Shown: in pieces, positions 42,602-51,101 of the stretch
How positions within the stretch are numbered: the first letter of the stretch is position 1
How the letters are laid out: every line of letters starts with the position of its first letter
Source: Streptomyces sp. DvalAA-43
Lineage (GTDB): Bacteria > Actinomycetota > Actinomycetes > Streptomycetales > Streptomycetaceae
Direction of reading: 5' to 3'
Length of the DNA: 64,000 bases
Assembly (NCBI RefSeq): GCF_900091725.1
Contig: NZ_FMBW01000040.1
Location: 310,001 to 374,000 of the forward strand
Notes under the pieces: model-generated
Seen by the model: the letters and a program-made list of their open reading frames with translations, nothing else
Database searches by the model: none
Told to the model about the DNA's origin: nothing
Made by a program: the position numbers and the translations under genes

Positions 42602-44135
42602 GCGCCCACACATCGGTGTACGGCGCCGGCTCCTCCGGCGCCGGGCGGGGCTGCCGGGCCCCGGCGACCAGCTCCACCTCGTACCCCGCGGCGTCCTCCA
42701 GATAGGCGGCGACGTGTCCGTCGCCGCCCGCGTGCGGATAGCGGTCCTCGAAGAGCGGCCGCCAGCCGTGCTCCGGGGCCCTTGCCACCAGGGCGTCCAG
42801 GGTGGCCCGGTCGCGGACGTGGAACGCGAGGTGGTTGAGCCCGGGGCGGTGGCGGTCGTGCGGCCCCGGGGCCAGATCGGGCGACCGCTCGACCACCACA
42901 TAGCTGTCGCCGCGCCGCCAGCTCCGCCCGTGTTCCCAGCGCTGGTACGGGACATGGCCCAGCTCGCCGAGCAGCCAGCCCCACCCCCGCTCGGCCGCCG
43001 CCAGATCGGGAACCCACAGCTCGATGTGGTGCACCCCGCCGGTGTCCGCCCCGCCGGCCGGCAGCGGGACGGCACGGCGCACGCCGTGCGGCTGGTACCC
43101 GACCGTGTCGCCGTCCTCGTGCCAGTGGACCAGGAAGTGCTCCCCCGCCCGGTAACCCTCCAGTCCGGCCCGGCAGTAGGCGACGATGTCGTCCGGGAGG
43201 GCGTCCAGCGGGAACCACCTCAGCTCGGAGCACTTGTCCGGCTCGCGGTTGTACGGCTCGCGGCCGGGGTCGTACTCCGCCTCGAAGAACCAGCCGATCC
43301 GGGGGGCGCCGCCGGGACCCCGGTGCTGCATGACCAGGGCGACCCGCAGCTCGTCCGGGTCGAGGTCGACCCCGATCTCCTCGGCGGCCTCCCGGACCAT
43401 CGCCTCGCGGACGTCCTCGCCGTCCTCGACATGCCCGGACGGGCCGTTGAGCAGCCCGTCCGCGTACCCCGTACCGGCCCGGCGGGCGAGCAGGACCTCG
43501 GGGCCGCGGCGGAGGATCAGATGCACATCGACGACCTCGGTGTGCCGGTGCGGCGGCTGGACGCGGGCCACCAGGGCGTAGCGCTCGTCGTCGACCCGCT
43601 TGCCCCACAGGTCCGGATCGTCGGAGAGCCGCTCGTGGTGGATGCGTTCGGTGAGCTCCGAGAGCAGTCCGGTCAGCCGCTCGGCGGAGAGGCCGACACC
43701 GCTCCAGACGCCTTCGATCAGGATCAGCCGGCCGCCCGGCCGCAGCAGGGTGAACCAGTGGCGCAGGACGGCCGCCGGGTCGGGCAGCAGCCACACCACA
43801 TGTCTGGCCATGATCACGTCGAACCGCCGGCTGCCGACCGGCGGCAGGGCCGCGTCGCCGATGAGCGCCTCGGTGCCCGTACCGGCCAGCTTGGCCCGTG
43901 CCCGCTCCACCATGCGCGGGGAGCGGTCGACGGCGGTGACCCGGTGGCCCTGACCGGCGACGAGCAGGGCCAGGCTCCCGGTGCCGCAGCCCAGGTCGAG
44001 CACCTCGGAGCGGCCACCGGGCAGCCAGCTCTCCAGCCGCTGCGCCCAGGCGTGCCGGACCACCGGGTCGAGCAGCCCGTGGTCGGGTTCCTCGTCGAAG
44101 GAGTCGGCTGCGGAGTCCCAGTCGATCGTCGTCAT
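42585..44135 (-). CDS. Methyltransferase-NUDIX-VOC triple fusion protein
   Basis: 516 residues in three consecutive domains. Residues 1-150: class I SAM methyltransferase (motif I VLDLGCGTGS near 45-54, then DVIMARHVVWLLPDP). Residues 195-340: NUDIX hydrolase with an intact box GHVEDGEDVREAMVREAAEE near 232-251. Residues 360-505: VOC/glyoxalase domain (HHIELWVPDLAAAERG, then GLNHLAFHVRDRATLDAL). Each catalytic motif appears intact. The linkers show no frameshift and there is no internal start that would split it. Such triple fusions occur in Streptomyces; the biological role is unknown. The ATG 44135 has no strong ribosome site. Confidence 0.88.
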   Translation of the reverse strand: MTTIDWDSAADSFDEEPDHGLLDPVVRHAWAQRLESWLPGGRSEVLDLGCGTGSLALLVAGQGHRVTAVDRSPRMVERARAKLAGTGTEALIGDAALPPVGSRRFDVIMARHVVWLLPDPAAVLRHWFTLLRPGGRLILIEGVWSGVGLSAERLTGLLSELTERIHHERLSDDPDLWGKRVDDERYALVARVQPPHRHTEVVDVHLILRRGPEVLLARRAGTGYADGLLNGPSGHVEDGEDVREAMVREAAEEIGVDLDPDELRVALVMQHRGPGGAPRIGWFFEAEYDPGREPYNREPDKCSELRWFPLDALPDDIVAYCRAGLEGYRAGEHFLVHWHEDGDTVGYQPHGVRRAVPLPAGGADTGGVHHIELWVPDLAAAERGWGWLLGELGHVPYQRWEHGRSWRRGDSYVVVERSPDLAPGPHDRHRPGLNHLAFHVRDRATLDALVARAPEHGWRPLFEDRYPHAGGDGHVAAYLEDAAGYEVELVAGARQPRPAPEEPAPYTDVWARPRAY

Positions 44136-44170
44136 GCGTCGATCGTGCCAGCCGCCGCCGACACCCGGGC

Positions 44171-44230
44171 CCCTCGGTACGAGGGATCGCCGGTACGAGG
44201 GACCGTCAGGACATCCGGACCCCTCGTACC
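44171..44230. repeat. Overlapping GTACGAGGG inverted and direct repeats
   Basis: CCCTCGGTACGAGGG (44171-44185) is itself palindromic. GGTACGAGGG recurs at 44192-44201 and its complement CCCTCGTACC at 44221-44230, giving a 10-bp stem. It lies between the lipase end and the fusion start, so it may act as a terminator, as an operator for the fusion gene, or both. Confidence 0.6.
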
Positions 44231-44240
44231 GCCGCTCCCC

Positions 44241-44281
44241 CTGTTACCCCTGTCCGACGGCCTGTTCCCCTATCCGACGGC
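44241..44281. repeat. Imperfect 21-bp tandem repeat at the lipase stop codon
   Basis: CTGTTACCCCTGTCCGACGGC (44241-44261, downstream) and the same sequence with one deletion and one substitution (44262-44281) abut. The right copy contains the stop (CTA on this strand, 44270-44272) and last codons of the lipase gene. Confidence 0.75.
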
Positions 44282-45163
44282 CGAGGCGCAGGTGGTGGGC
44301 GTGGCGTGCGCCGGGTCCAGCGCGTTCGCCACCTCGTGGTAGGCGATGCGGTCGACGGTGCCGATCGCCACGTGCTCGGAGAGGTCGACCGGGCAGAGGT
44401 CCTGGAGCAGGACGTTGTGCACGTCCGGCCCGTCCAGGAACTGTGTGCGGTACGGGGTCACGACCTCGTCGTACCGGGTCGCGATGACGGTGTAGTGGAC
44501 TCCCGGCACGGTGTCGGGGACCGAGTTGAGCTTGGTGATGAACGGGGAGCCCGCCACCTGGTCGGCGAGACCGGGGGTGTGGGCGTTCAGCAGGTCCTGC
44601 GCTCCCGGGAAGTACGGCAGCAGCTTCGTCAGACCGAGCAGGGTGGTGCCGTGGTTGTCGGGGGCGAGCCCGATCATGGCGTTCACCTTGGCGGCCCCGC
44701 CGAGGAACTTCAGGTAGTAGTTCGGCATCATGCCGCCCTGGGAGTGGCCCACGAGGTCGGCCTTGGCGGCGCCGGTGGCGGCGAGCACCTTGTCGACGAA
44801 CGTGGCGAGCTGTCCGGCGGACCTGTCGACCGGCCCGAGGCCGTTGAAGACCGGCACCCCGGGCAGTTGCCCGTAGTCGAGCGAGTAGACGCAGTAGCCC
44901 CGGTTGACCAGGTAGGGGGCGAGGACCAGCCAGTTGTCGATCGAGTTCCCGAAGGTTCCGTGAACCAGGACGACGGGGCGGGGATGTGCTGCGGAGGGCT
45001 TGCAGGAGTAGTCGTTCCAGCCACGGGAGGTGGCCGTGGCGGCGGTGGGGGCGGCTGCGGCGGCAGTGGCCGTGGGGGCGGCGACTGCGGCGACGGCGAG
45101 GAGCAGTGCGGCGAGGGTCCTCCGCGCACGTGGGGTACGCGGCGCACGTGTCCGGGGCAGCAT
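44270..45163 (-). CDS. Secreted alpha/beta-hydrolase lipase
   Basis: 297 residues. A long basic start and an Ala-rich hydrophobic signal (LLLAVAAVAAPTATAAAAA) precede the mature enzyme. LVHGTFGN forms the oxyanion loop, GHSQGG places the nucleophile at S141, and later Asp and His segments (ATRYDEVVTPY, EHVAIG) complete the triad. Cysteines in CKPSAA, CVYSL, CPVDL and TTCAS suggest disulfides. The form matches Streptomyces lipases such as those of family I.7. ATG 45163 has AAGGAGA upstream. Two repeats of a TTAC...GTAA palindrome lie about 100 bases upstream, probable operator sites. Confidence 0.92.
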   Translation of the reverse strand: MLPRTRAPRTPRARRTLAALLLAVAAVAAPTATAAAAAPTAATATSRGWNDYSCKPSAAHPRPVVLVHGTFGNSIDNWLVLAPYLVNRGYCVYSLDYGQLPGVPVFNGLGPVDRSAGQLATFVDKVLAATGAAKADLVGHSQGGMMPNYYLKFLGGAAKVNAMIGLAPDNHGTTLLGLTKLLPYFPGAQDLLNAHTPGLADQVAGSPFITKLNSVPDTVPGVHYTVIATRYDEVVTPYRTQFLDGPDVHNVLLQDLCPVDLSEHVAIGTVDRIAYHEVANALDPAHATPTTCASAVG

Positions 45164-45264
45164 CGTGTGGTCTCCTTGCGGCTCAAGGGAGTTGCGATGT
45201 CTGTACATCCTGCGGCCCGGACCACAAGTTCTGACTGCTGATTCTTCCGTGTTCCCCTGCCAAA

Positions 45265-45306
45265 TTACGCGCGAGTAAGGTGGCGTGGGAAGTTACGCGT
45301 CAGTAA
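45265..45306. promoter_or_regulatory. Pair of TTAC-N6-GTAA operator-like sites upstream of the lipase
   Basis: TTACGCGCGAGTAA (45265-45278) and TTACGCGTCAGTAA (45293-45306) are 28 bases apart, on one helical face within error, and about 100 bases before the lipase start. The palindromic ends TTAC/GTAA are clean. TetR-type lipid regulators in actinobacteria recognise similar TTAC...GTAA sequences (family knowledge). No regulator gene is next door. Confidence 0.55.
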
Positions 45307-45346
45307 AAAGTGATGATCCGTCAATCCACTGCGGACGATGGACCGG

Positions 45347-46354
45347 TCAGGCCGCGAGCCGCCCCGGCATCACGGCCTGCGGGCCGTACTTGGCCCGCAG
45401 ACGGTCCGCCACCGCCTCGATCCGGCGCGCCCGCTCGTCCACCGGGTCGAAGGACAGCTGGCACGTGGCCCGCTCACGGTCCGTCAGCCCCTCCGCGCGC
45501 AGCCCGATCCCCCGCACCCGGGCCCGCTGGAGGGCGAACGAGTCATGGATCCGGTACGCGAGTGCGGTGAGCGCCGCGGAGTGCGCGGTGGGTTCCCGGA
45601 GCGTACGGCTGCGGGTCAGCGTCGCGTATCCGGTGCGGTCGGCGTAGCGGACGGAGACCGCGAGGGCGCGGCAGACCTGCCCGTCCCCGCGCATCCTGGC
45701 TCCCAGTTCCTCGGTGAGCGACATGAGTGCGCGGCGCTGCCGTTCCCGGTCCAGCTCGTCGCGCGGGAAGGACCGTTCGGCGGCGATCGACCGGGCCGCG
45801 GCGCCCGGCACCACCGCCGTGCGGTCGATGCCGTGCGCCCGCTCCCACAGTTCGCGTCCGGTCCGTACGCCGGTGATCCGTTGCAGGGTGCCGAGCGGGG
45901 CCGCCGCGATCCGGCCGACGGAGTCGAGCCCGTACCCGCACAGGGTGCGGGCCGTCGCCGCGCCGACGCCGTCCAGTGCCGCGGCCGACCGGTCCGCGAG
46001 GAACTCCGCCGCCCCGCCCCCGGGCACCACGAAGGTCGTCCCGGGCGCGGCCCGCCGTGCCGCCATCCGGGCCAGCATCGGGTTCTCCGCGGCTCCGATC
46101 GCGCAGTCCACGCCGTGCAGGGCGAGCGCGCGGATCCGGATCACCGAGGCCAGCCCCTTCACGTCCTGCCCGAAGTAGCGCAGCGCGCCGCGCACATCGG
46201 CGAGCGCCCCGTCGGGCGGGGCCGCCTCGACCACCGGGGTGAGCGCGCCGAGCAGGGCGAGCAGCCCCTCGTAGCCGGCGCTGTCCGGGAGGCCGCCGCC
46301 GGCCTTGCGGAACCGCAGGTACAGGATGCCCGGGACCTGGGGTGCGGTTCTCAT
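45347..46354 (-). CDS. ImuB-like Y-family polymerase homologue, catalytically inactive
   Basis: 335 residues. It has the Y-family fold outline: a palm/fingers part, a helix-hairpin-helix region (ALDGVGAATARTLCGYG) and the little-finger domain (DELDRERQRRALMSLTEELGARM). However, the N-terminal DMDxFFASVE motif is replaced (ILYLRFRKAG), and the SIDEA motif with catalytic Asp-Glu reads ALADVRGALRYFG, so no polymerase activity is expected. A beta-clamp-binding-like QLSF motif is near residue 311. This is what ImuB looks like: a clamp-tethered adaptor for DnaE2. The start ATG 46354 overlaps the dnaE2 stop (ATGA), so it is the second gene of the mutasome operon. Confidence 0.88.
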   Translation of the reverse strand: MRTAPQVPGILYLRFRKAGGGLPDSAGYEGLLALLGALTPVVEAAPPDGALADVRGALRYFGQDVKGLASVIRIRALALHGVDCAIGAAENPMLARMAARRAAPGTTFVVPGGGAAEFLADRSAAALDGVGAATARTLCGYGLDSVGRIAAAPLGTLQRITGVRTGRELWERAHGIDRTAVVPGAAARSIAAERSFPRDELDRERQRRALMSLTEELGARMRGDGQVCRALAVSVRYADRTGYATLTRSRTLREPTAHSAALTALAYRIHDSFALQRARVRGIGLRAEGLTDRERATCQLSFDPVDERARRIEAVADRLRAKYGPQAVMPGRLAA

Positions 46355-49300
46355 CCCGCGCTCCCCGGGCTCTGGTGCCACAGCTTCCTCCCGGTGGCGA
46401 CGCCCTCGCCGGGCGGCTGGAGGTCGGACCAGGGGTTCATCTCGTACCCCGTCGGCAGCTGGATGCGGCGGCCGTCGCCGCCGTCGCCGGGAGCCTCCTC
46501 GGCCGGGGGCTCCTCCGCCAGCCGGTCCGCGACCGCGTCGAGTCCGCCGGTACGCCGCAGCTCGGCCAGCTCCGCCAGGTTCCAGGCGGCCGCGCCGACC
46601 ACGCTCAGGCTCCGCGGTCCACGTCGCTGCACCACTCCGCGCACCAGCAGCAGCCAGGAGTGGAAGACGGTGTGCGCGCAGGCGGCATGGCTGTCGTCGA
46701 AGAAGGCCAGGTCGACCAGGCCCGTGCCGTCGTCCAGGGTGGTGAAGACGACCCGGCGGCCGGAGCGGACCGGCGGGGTCTGGGTGGCCGCCTTGGCGCC
46801 CGCGACCAGCACGGTGTCCCCGTGCCGCGCCTCGCGCAGCCGCTTGGCGGAGACCGCTCCGAGCTCCTTCAGGAAGGCGTGGTGATCGTCCATCAGATGG
46901 CGGGAGACATCCATGCTCAGGACGCCCAGCTCGGCACTGAGCCGTTCCGCTTCGTCGAGGTCGGGCAGGCCGATGGAGCCGGTCCGGTGCCCGCCGCCGA
47001 GGGGGAGCTGCGCGCCGGAGCCGCCGGAGCCCGCGCCCCGCTGGGCGCGGTGCAGTTCGGACAGGTGCAGCAGCAGATCGCGCCGGTTGGCGCCGAACGC
47101 GTCCAACGCGCCCACCCGGGCCAGCCGTTCGGCGGCCGCCCTGCCCGGCCTGGCCCGCTGCCAGAAGTCCAGCAGCGAGGTGTAGGGCTGCCCGGCCTCG
47201 ATCCGGGCGACCTCGGCCCCGCTGATGCCATGGACGTCCGAGAGCGCGAGCCGCACCCCCCAGACACCCTCCCCACCCTCATCATCGGACACCAGTTCGA
47301 TGTGATGGGTGGCCGCCGACCGGTTCACGTCCAGCCCCAGCACCGGCACCCCGCGCCGCCGCGCGTCCGCGAGCAGCAGCCGCTTCGGGTACATCCCGGG
47401 GTCATGGGTGAGCAGCCCGGCGTAGAAGGCCGCCGGGTGGTGCGCCTTGAGCCATGCCGACTGGTACGTCGGCACGGCGAAGGCGACCGCGTGCGCCTTG
47501 CAGAAGCCGTAGCTGCCGAACGCCTCGATGATCTCCCAGGTCCGGAGGATCACCTCGGCGTCGTACTTCCGCTCCGCCGCCCGCTGTGCGAACCACACCT
47601 TGATCCGGTCCTGCGATTCGGGGTCGGAGAGCCCGCGCCGCACCCGGTCGGCCTCGTCCCGGCCGCAGCCGGTCATGATGTCGACCATCTCGATGATCTG
47701 CTCGTGGAAGACGACCACTCCGTACGTCTCGCGCAGCGGCCCTTCCAGATCGGGGTGCGGGTAGCGCACGGGGGCCCGGCCGTGCCGGGCCTCGATGAAC
47801 GGCCGCACCATGTCGGCGGCGACCGGCCCGGGGCGGAACAGCGAGATGTCGACCACCAGGTCGTGGAAGCCGGCCGGCTGGAGCCTGCCGACCAGGTCGC
47901 GCTGGCCTGGCGATTCGATCTGGAAGCAGCCCAGCGTCTCGGCGCTCCTGATCATCCGGTACGTCTCCGGGTCGTCCGGCTCCACGGCGTCCAGGTCCAC
48001 CTCCTGCCCCGAGGCCCGCCCGATCTCCGTGACCGCGTGCGCCATCGCCGACTGCATCCGCACACCCAGCACATCGAGCTTGAGCAGCCCCAGGTGCTCC
48101 ACGTCCTCCTTGTCGAACTGCGCCATCGGGAAGCCGTCCCCGCTGGTGGGCACGGTGGGCGTACGGAGCGGCAGGGAGGCGTCCGAGAGGAGCACCCCGC
48201 ACGGGTGCATGGCGATGCCGCGCGGCAGTCCGTCCAGCGCCTCCACCAGCTCCCAGAGCCGCCCGTACCGGTCCTTCTCCCGAGCCACCTCGCGCAGTTC
48301 GGGCAGTTCCGCCATGGCCGCGCGGGCATCGCGGGCCCGGATGTGCGGGAAGGCCTTGGCGAGCCGGTCGGTCTCGGCCGGGTTCATGGAGAGCGCGGCG
48401 CCCACGTCCCGGATGGCGTGGCGCACCCGGTAGGTCTCGGGCATGGCGACGGTCGCGACCCGTTCGGTGCCGAAGCGTTCGATGATCGCGCGGTAGACGT
48501 CGAGCCTGCGGGCGGACTCCACATCGATGTCGATGTCGGGCAGCACGAAGCGCCGCCTGGAGAGGAAGCGCTCCATCAACAGCCCGTGCTCGACCGGGTC
48601 GGCGTGCGCGATCCCGAGGAGGTGGTTGACCAGGGAGCCCGCGCCGGAGCCCCGGGCGGCGACCCGCACCTTCATCGCCCGTGTGTCGTCCACGACCTGA
48701 GCGACCGTCAGGAAGTAGGAGGCGAAACCGTGGTGGGCGATGATGTCCAGCTCCTGGTGCATTCGCTCCCAGTAGTCGCGCCTGCGGTCGTAGCCGCGCA
48801 GCACCATGCCGGCGGCGGCGCGGGAGGCCAGCACCCGCTGGGCGGTGCGCCGCCCGGCGCCGACGAGCTCCGGTTCGGGGAAGTGGACGGAGCCGAGGCC
48901 GAGGTCGCCCTCGGGGTCGACGACGCAGGCGTCGGCGGTGCGCCGGGTCTCCGCGAGCAGCCGCGCCCCGGCGCCGGGGCCGAGCCCTGCGGCGGAGGTG
49001 ATCCGCTCGGCGGTCTCCGCCATCGCGCGGGCGTCCTTGAGCCAGCGCTCCCCGCTGTCGAGCGGGGCGCGTCGGGGGTCGACGGGCACCAGTCGACGGG
49101 CCGCGTCGAGCACATCGGCGACCGGGCCCTGCCCGGCGTCGGCGTACCGGACGGCGTTGGTCAGTACGGCCCGCACTCCCTGGTCGGCGGCGAAGCCGAC
49201 GGTACGGGCGGCGAGCCGCAGCGATCCGGGCCCGGTGCCCTCGCGGCCGTGGTGGACGGCTTCGAGGCGCAGGTCGTCGCCGTGGATCTCCCGCCAGCCG

Positions 49301-49824
49301 GCGAGCAGCGCGGCGGCCCGGTCCGGGCGGCCGGCGGCCAGCGCCCTGCCGACGTCGGAGGCGGGGCCGAGCAGCACGGTGAGCCCTTCGGCGGGCAGCT
49401 CGGACCGGCCGACCAGGGGCTGTCCCGCGCCGTCGGGCGCGGGGGCGTGGGCGGCGGTGACGAGCCGGCACAGCTCCGCCCAGCCCCGGGCGCCGTCCCG
49501 GGCGAGGAAGGTGGCCCGGGGCGCGGATTCGTCGACGAAGGCGCCGCCGCGGACCGGGGTCCGCGGCCGATGCGTGCGCCCGCCCTCTCCCGTATGCTCC
49601 GCCGCCGCGGGGCCCACCGCGAGCTCCACCCCGAAGAGCGGCCGCACCCCGGCCTTTTCGCAGGCCCTGGCGAAGCGGATCGCGCCCGCGAGCGTGTCGC
49701 GGTCGGTCAGCGCCAGCGCGTCCATCCCCCGCTCGGCGGCGCGCTCCGCCAGCCGCTCCGGATGCGAGGCCCCGTAGCGCAGGGAGAATCCGGAAACGGT
49801 ACGCAGATGCGTGAACCCGGGCAC
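46351..49824 (-). CDS. dnaE2: DnaE2, error-prone DNA polymerase III alpha subunit
   Basis: 1157 residues from GTG 49824. An N-terminal PHP domain (FTHLRTVSGFSLRYGASHPERL, DALALTDRDTLAGAIRF) precedes the polymerase core with PDIDIDVES near residue 431, which carries the catalytic aspartates, and a C-terminal OB-fold region. Missing tau-binding elements and linkage to an ImuB-like gene mark it as DnaE2 rather than the replicative DnaE1. AGGAGG lies 5 bases before the GTG. A longer ATG start at 49875 is possible. A near-consensus LexA box lies 62 bases upstream of the GTG, so it should be induced by DNA damage and act in translesion mutagenesis. Confidence 0.93.
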   Translation of the reverse strand: MPGFTHLRTVSGFSLRYGASHPERLAERAAERGMDALALTDRDTLAGAIRFARACEKAGVRPLFGVELAVGPAAAEHTGEGGRTHRPRTPVRGGAFVDESAPRATFLARDGARGWAELCRLVTAAHAPAPDGAGQPLVGRSELPAEGLTVLLGPASDVGRALAAGRPDRAAALLAGWREIHGDDLRLEAVHHGREGTGPGSLRLAARTVGFAADQGVRAVLTNAVRYADAGQGPVADVLDAARRLVPVDPRRAPLDSGERWLKDARAMAETAERITSAAGLGPGAGARLLAETRRTADACVVDPEGDLGLGSVHFPEPELVGAGRRTAQRVLASRAAAGMVLRGYDRRRDYWERMHQELDIIAHHGFASYFLTVAQVVDDTRAMKVRVAARGSGAGSLVNHLLGIAHADPVEHGLLMERFLSRRRFVLPDIDIDVESARRLDVYRAIIERFGTERVATVAMPETYRVRHAIRDVGAALSMNPAETDRLAKAFPHIRARDARAAMAELPELREVAREKDRYGRLWELVEALDGLPRGIAMHPCGVLLSDASLPLRTPTVPTSGDGFPMAQFDKEDVEHLGLLKLDVLGVRMQSAMAHAVTEIGRASGQEVDLDAVEPDDPETYRMIRSAETLGCFQIESPGQRDLVGRLQPAGFHDLVVDISLFRPGPVAADMVRPFIEARHGRAPVRYPHPDLEGPLRETYGVVVFHEQIIEMVDIMTGCGRDEADRVRRGLSDPESQDRIKVWFAQRAAERKYDAEVILRTWEIIEAFGSYGFCKAHAVAFAVPTYQSAWLKAHHPAAFYAGLLTHDPGMYPKRLLLADARRRGVPVLGLDVNRSAATHHIELVSDDEGGEGVWGVRLALSDVHGISGAEVARIEAGQPYTSLLDFWQRARPGRAAAERLARVGALDAFGANRRDLLLHLSELHRAQRGAGSGGSGAQLPLGGGHRTGSIGLPDLDEAERLSAELGVLSMDVSRHLMDDHHAFLKELGAVSAKRLREARHGDTVLVAGAKAATQTPPVRSGRRVVFTTLDDGTGLVDLAFFDDSHAACAHTVFHSWLLLVRGVVQRRGPRSLSVVGAAAWNLAELAELRRTGGLDAVADRLAEEPPAEEAPGDGGDGRRIQLPTGYEMNPWSDLQPPGEGVATGRKLWHQSPGSAG

Positions 49825-49885
49825 CTGCACCTCCTGAACCGATCCGTACTCATCCACCCCCTCGTTCTCCACCATAGACCAAGTT

Positions 49886-49901
49886 TCGAACATTCGTACG
49901 A
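49886..49901. promoter_or_regulatory. LexA/SOS box upstream of dnaE2
   Basis: TCGAAC-ATTC-GTACGA differs at one base from the actinobacterial LexA consensus TCGAAC-N4-GTTCGA. It lies in the promoter region of the dnaE2/imuB-like operon. Confidence 0.82.
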
Positions 49902-50016
49902 TAATCGGAGTGCGGGACGCGTTCCCGGCCCCGGACCGGTGATCGACCGGGGGTCCTGCCAGCCATTCGGCCCAGCCCCGCCTGCACGATCGGCCGATGC
50001 CCCGGAGCGTGGGGGC

Positions 50017-51054
50017 ATGACTTTCGTCGACGAGGTGAAGAACGCCGTCACTCCACGGGCCGCACTGCTCGTCATCGGTGTGCTCGGACTGCAACTGCTG
50101 TTCATCGCGTCCTACGTCGGGGCGCTACACAAACCGAAGCCGACGGACGTACCCTTCGGCGTCGTCGCGCCCCGGCAGATGTCCGCCCAGCTCCTCACCG
50201 ATCTGAAGAACCTCCCCGGCGGCCCGCTGGACCCCCGCACGGTCGCCGACGCGGCCACGGCCCGTGAGCAGATCCTCGACCGCAGGATCGACGGCGCCCT
50301 GGTCGTCGACCCCAGGAGCACGACCGACACCGTGCTGGTCGCCTCCGGCGGCGGCGCCTCGCTGGCCACCACCCTGACGAAGATCATCACGGAGGCCGAC
50401 CGGACCCAGCAGCGCACCGTACGGTCCGTGGACCTGGCCCCGGCCTCCCACCAGGACTTCAACGGGATCTCGTCGTTCTACCTGGTCGTGGGCTGGTGCG
50501 TCGGCGGCTACCTCTGCGCCTCGATCCTGGCGATCAGCGCGGGCTCCAAGCCCGCCAACGGACAGCGCGCGGTGATCCGGACCGGCGTCATGGCGCTGTA
50601 CTCGATCGCGGGCGGAATCGGCGGCGCGATCATCATCGGCCCGATCCTCGGTGCCCTGCCCGGAAGCTTCTGGGGTCTGTCCGGCCTGGGCGCGCTGACC
50701 GTCTTCGCGGTCGGCATGATCACCCTCGCCCTCCAGGCACTCACCGGCATCGTCGGCATCGGCCTGGCCGTCCTGGTCGTGGTGATCGCGGGCAACCCGA
50801 GCGCCGGCGGAGCCTACCCGTTGCCGATGATCCCGGACTTCTGGCGGGCGATCGGACCCGCGCTGCCGCCCGGGGCGGGTACCTGGGTCGCACGCTCGAT
50901 CGCCTACTTCAGGGGCAACGCGGTCACCGGCCCCCTGCTGGTGCTGTCCGCCTGGGCGGTGGTGGGCACGGCCATCACCCTCCTGGTCGCCATGCGCCGC
51001 ACACCGGAGGAACTCACCGGCGAGCGCCCGCCGTTCGGCTCGAACCCCGCCTGA
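50017..51054 (+). CDS. DUF3533/ABC-2-like membrane protein
   Basis: 345 residues. One N-terminal helix (AALLVIGVLGLQLLFIASYVG), then an external domain (residues 35-155) and five to six helices, ending in a polar tail. This matches the DUF3533/YhgE-Pip-like arrangement. Functions in the family are poorly known; some members accompany ABC transport or act in export. No ATPase gene is adjacent. ATG 50017 follows GGGGGC. It is divergent from dnaE2. Confidence 0.8.
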   Translation: MTFVDEVKNAVTPRAALLVIGVLGLQLLFIASYVGALHKPKPTDVPFGVVAPRQMSAQLLTDLKNLPGGPLDPRTVADAATAREQILDRRIDGALVVDPRSTTDTVLVASGGGASLATTLTKIITEADRTQQRTVRSVDLAPASHQDFNGISSFYLVVGWCVGGYLCASILAISAGSKPANGQRAVIRTGVMALYSIAGGIGGAIIIGPILGALPGSFWGLSGLGALTVFAVGMITLALQALTGIVGIGLAVLVVVIAGNPSAGGAYPLPMIPDFWRAIGPALPPGAGTWVARSIAYFRGNAVTGPLLVLSAWAVVGTAITLLVAMRRTPEELTGERPPFGSNPA

Positions 51055-51101
51055 CCCGGCCGGCACCCCCATGAGGTAGATGCTCTCGTCCAGGAGGAGG
51101 A

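Noticed and set aside
46342..51054. Plus-strand open frame of 1570 codons across the dnaE2 region
   Set aside because: Only the end from 50017 is a real gene (DUF3533-like). The rest is antisense to dnaE2 and reads as repetitive charged sequence.
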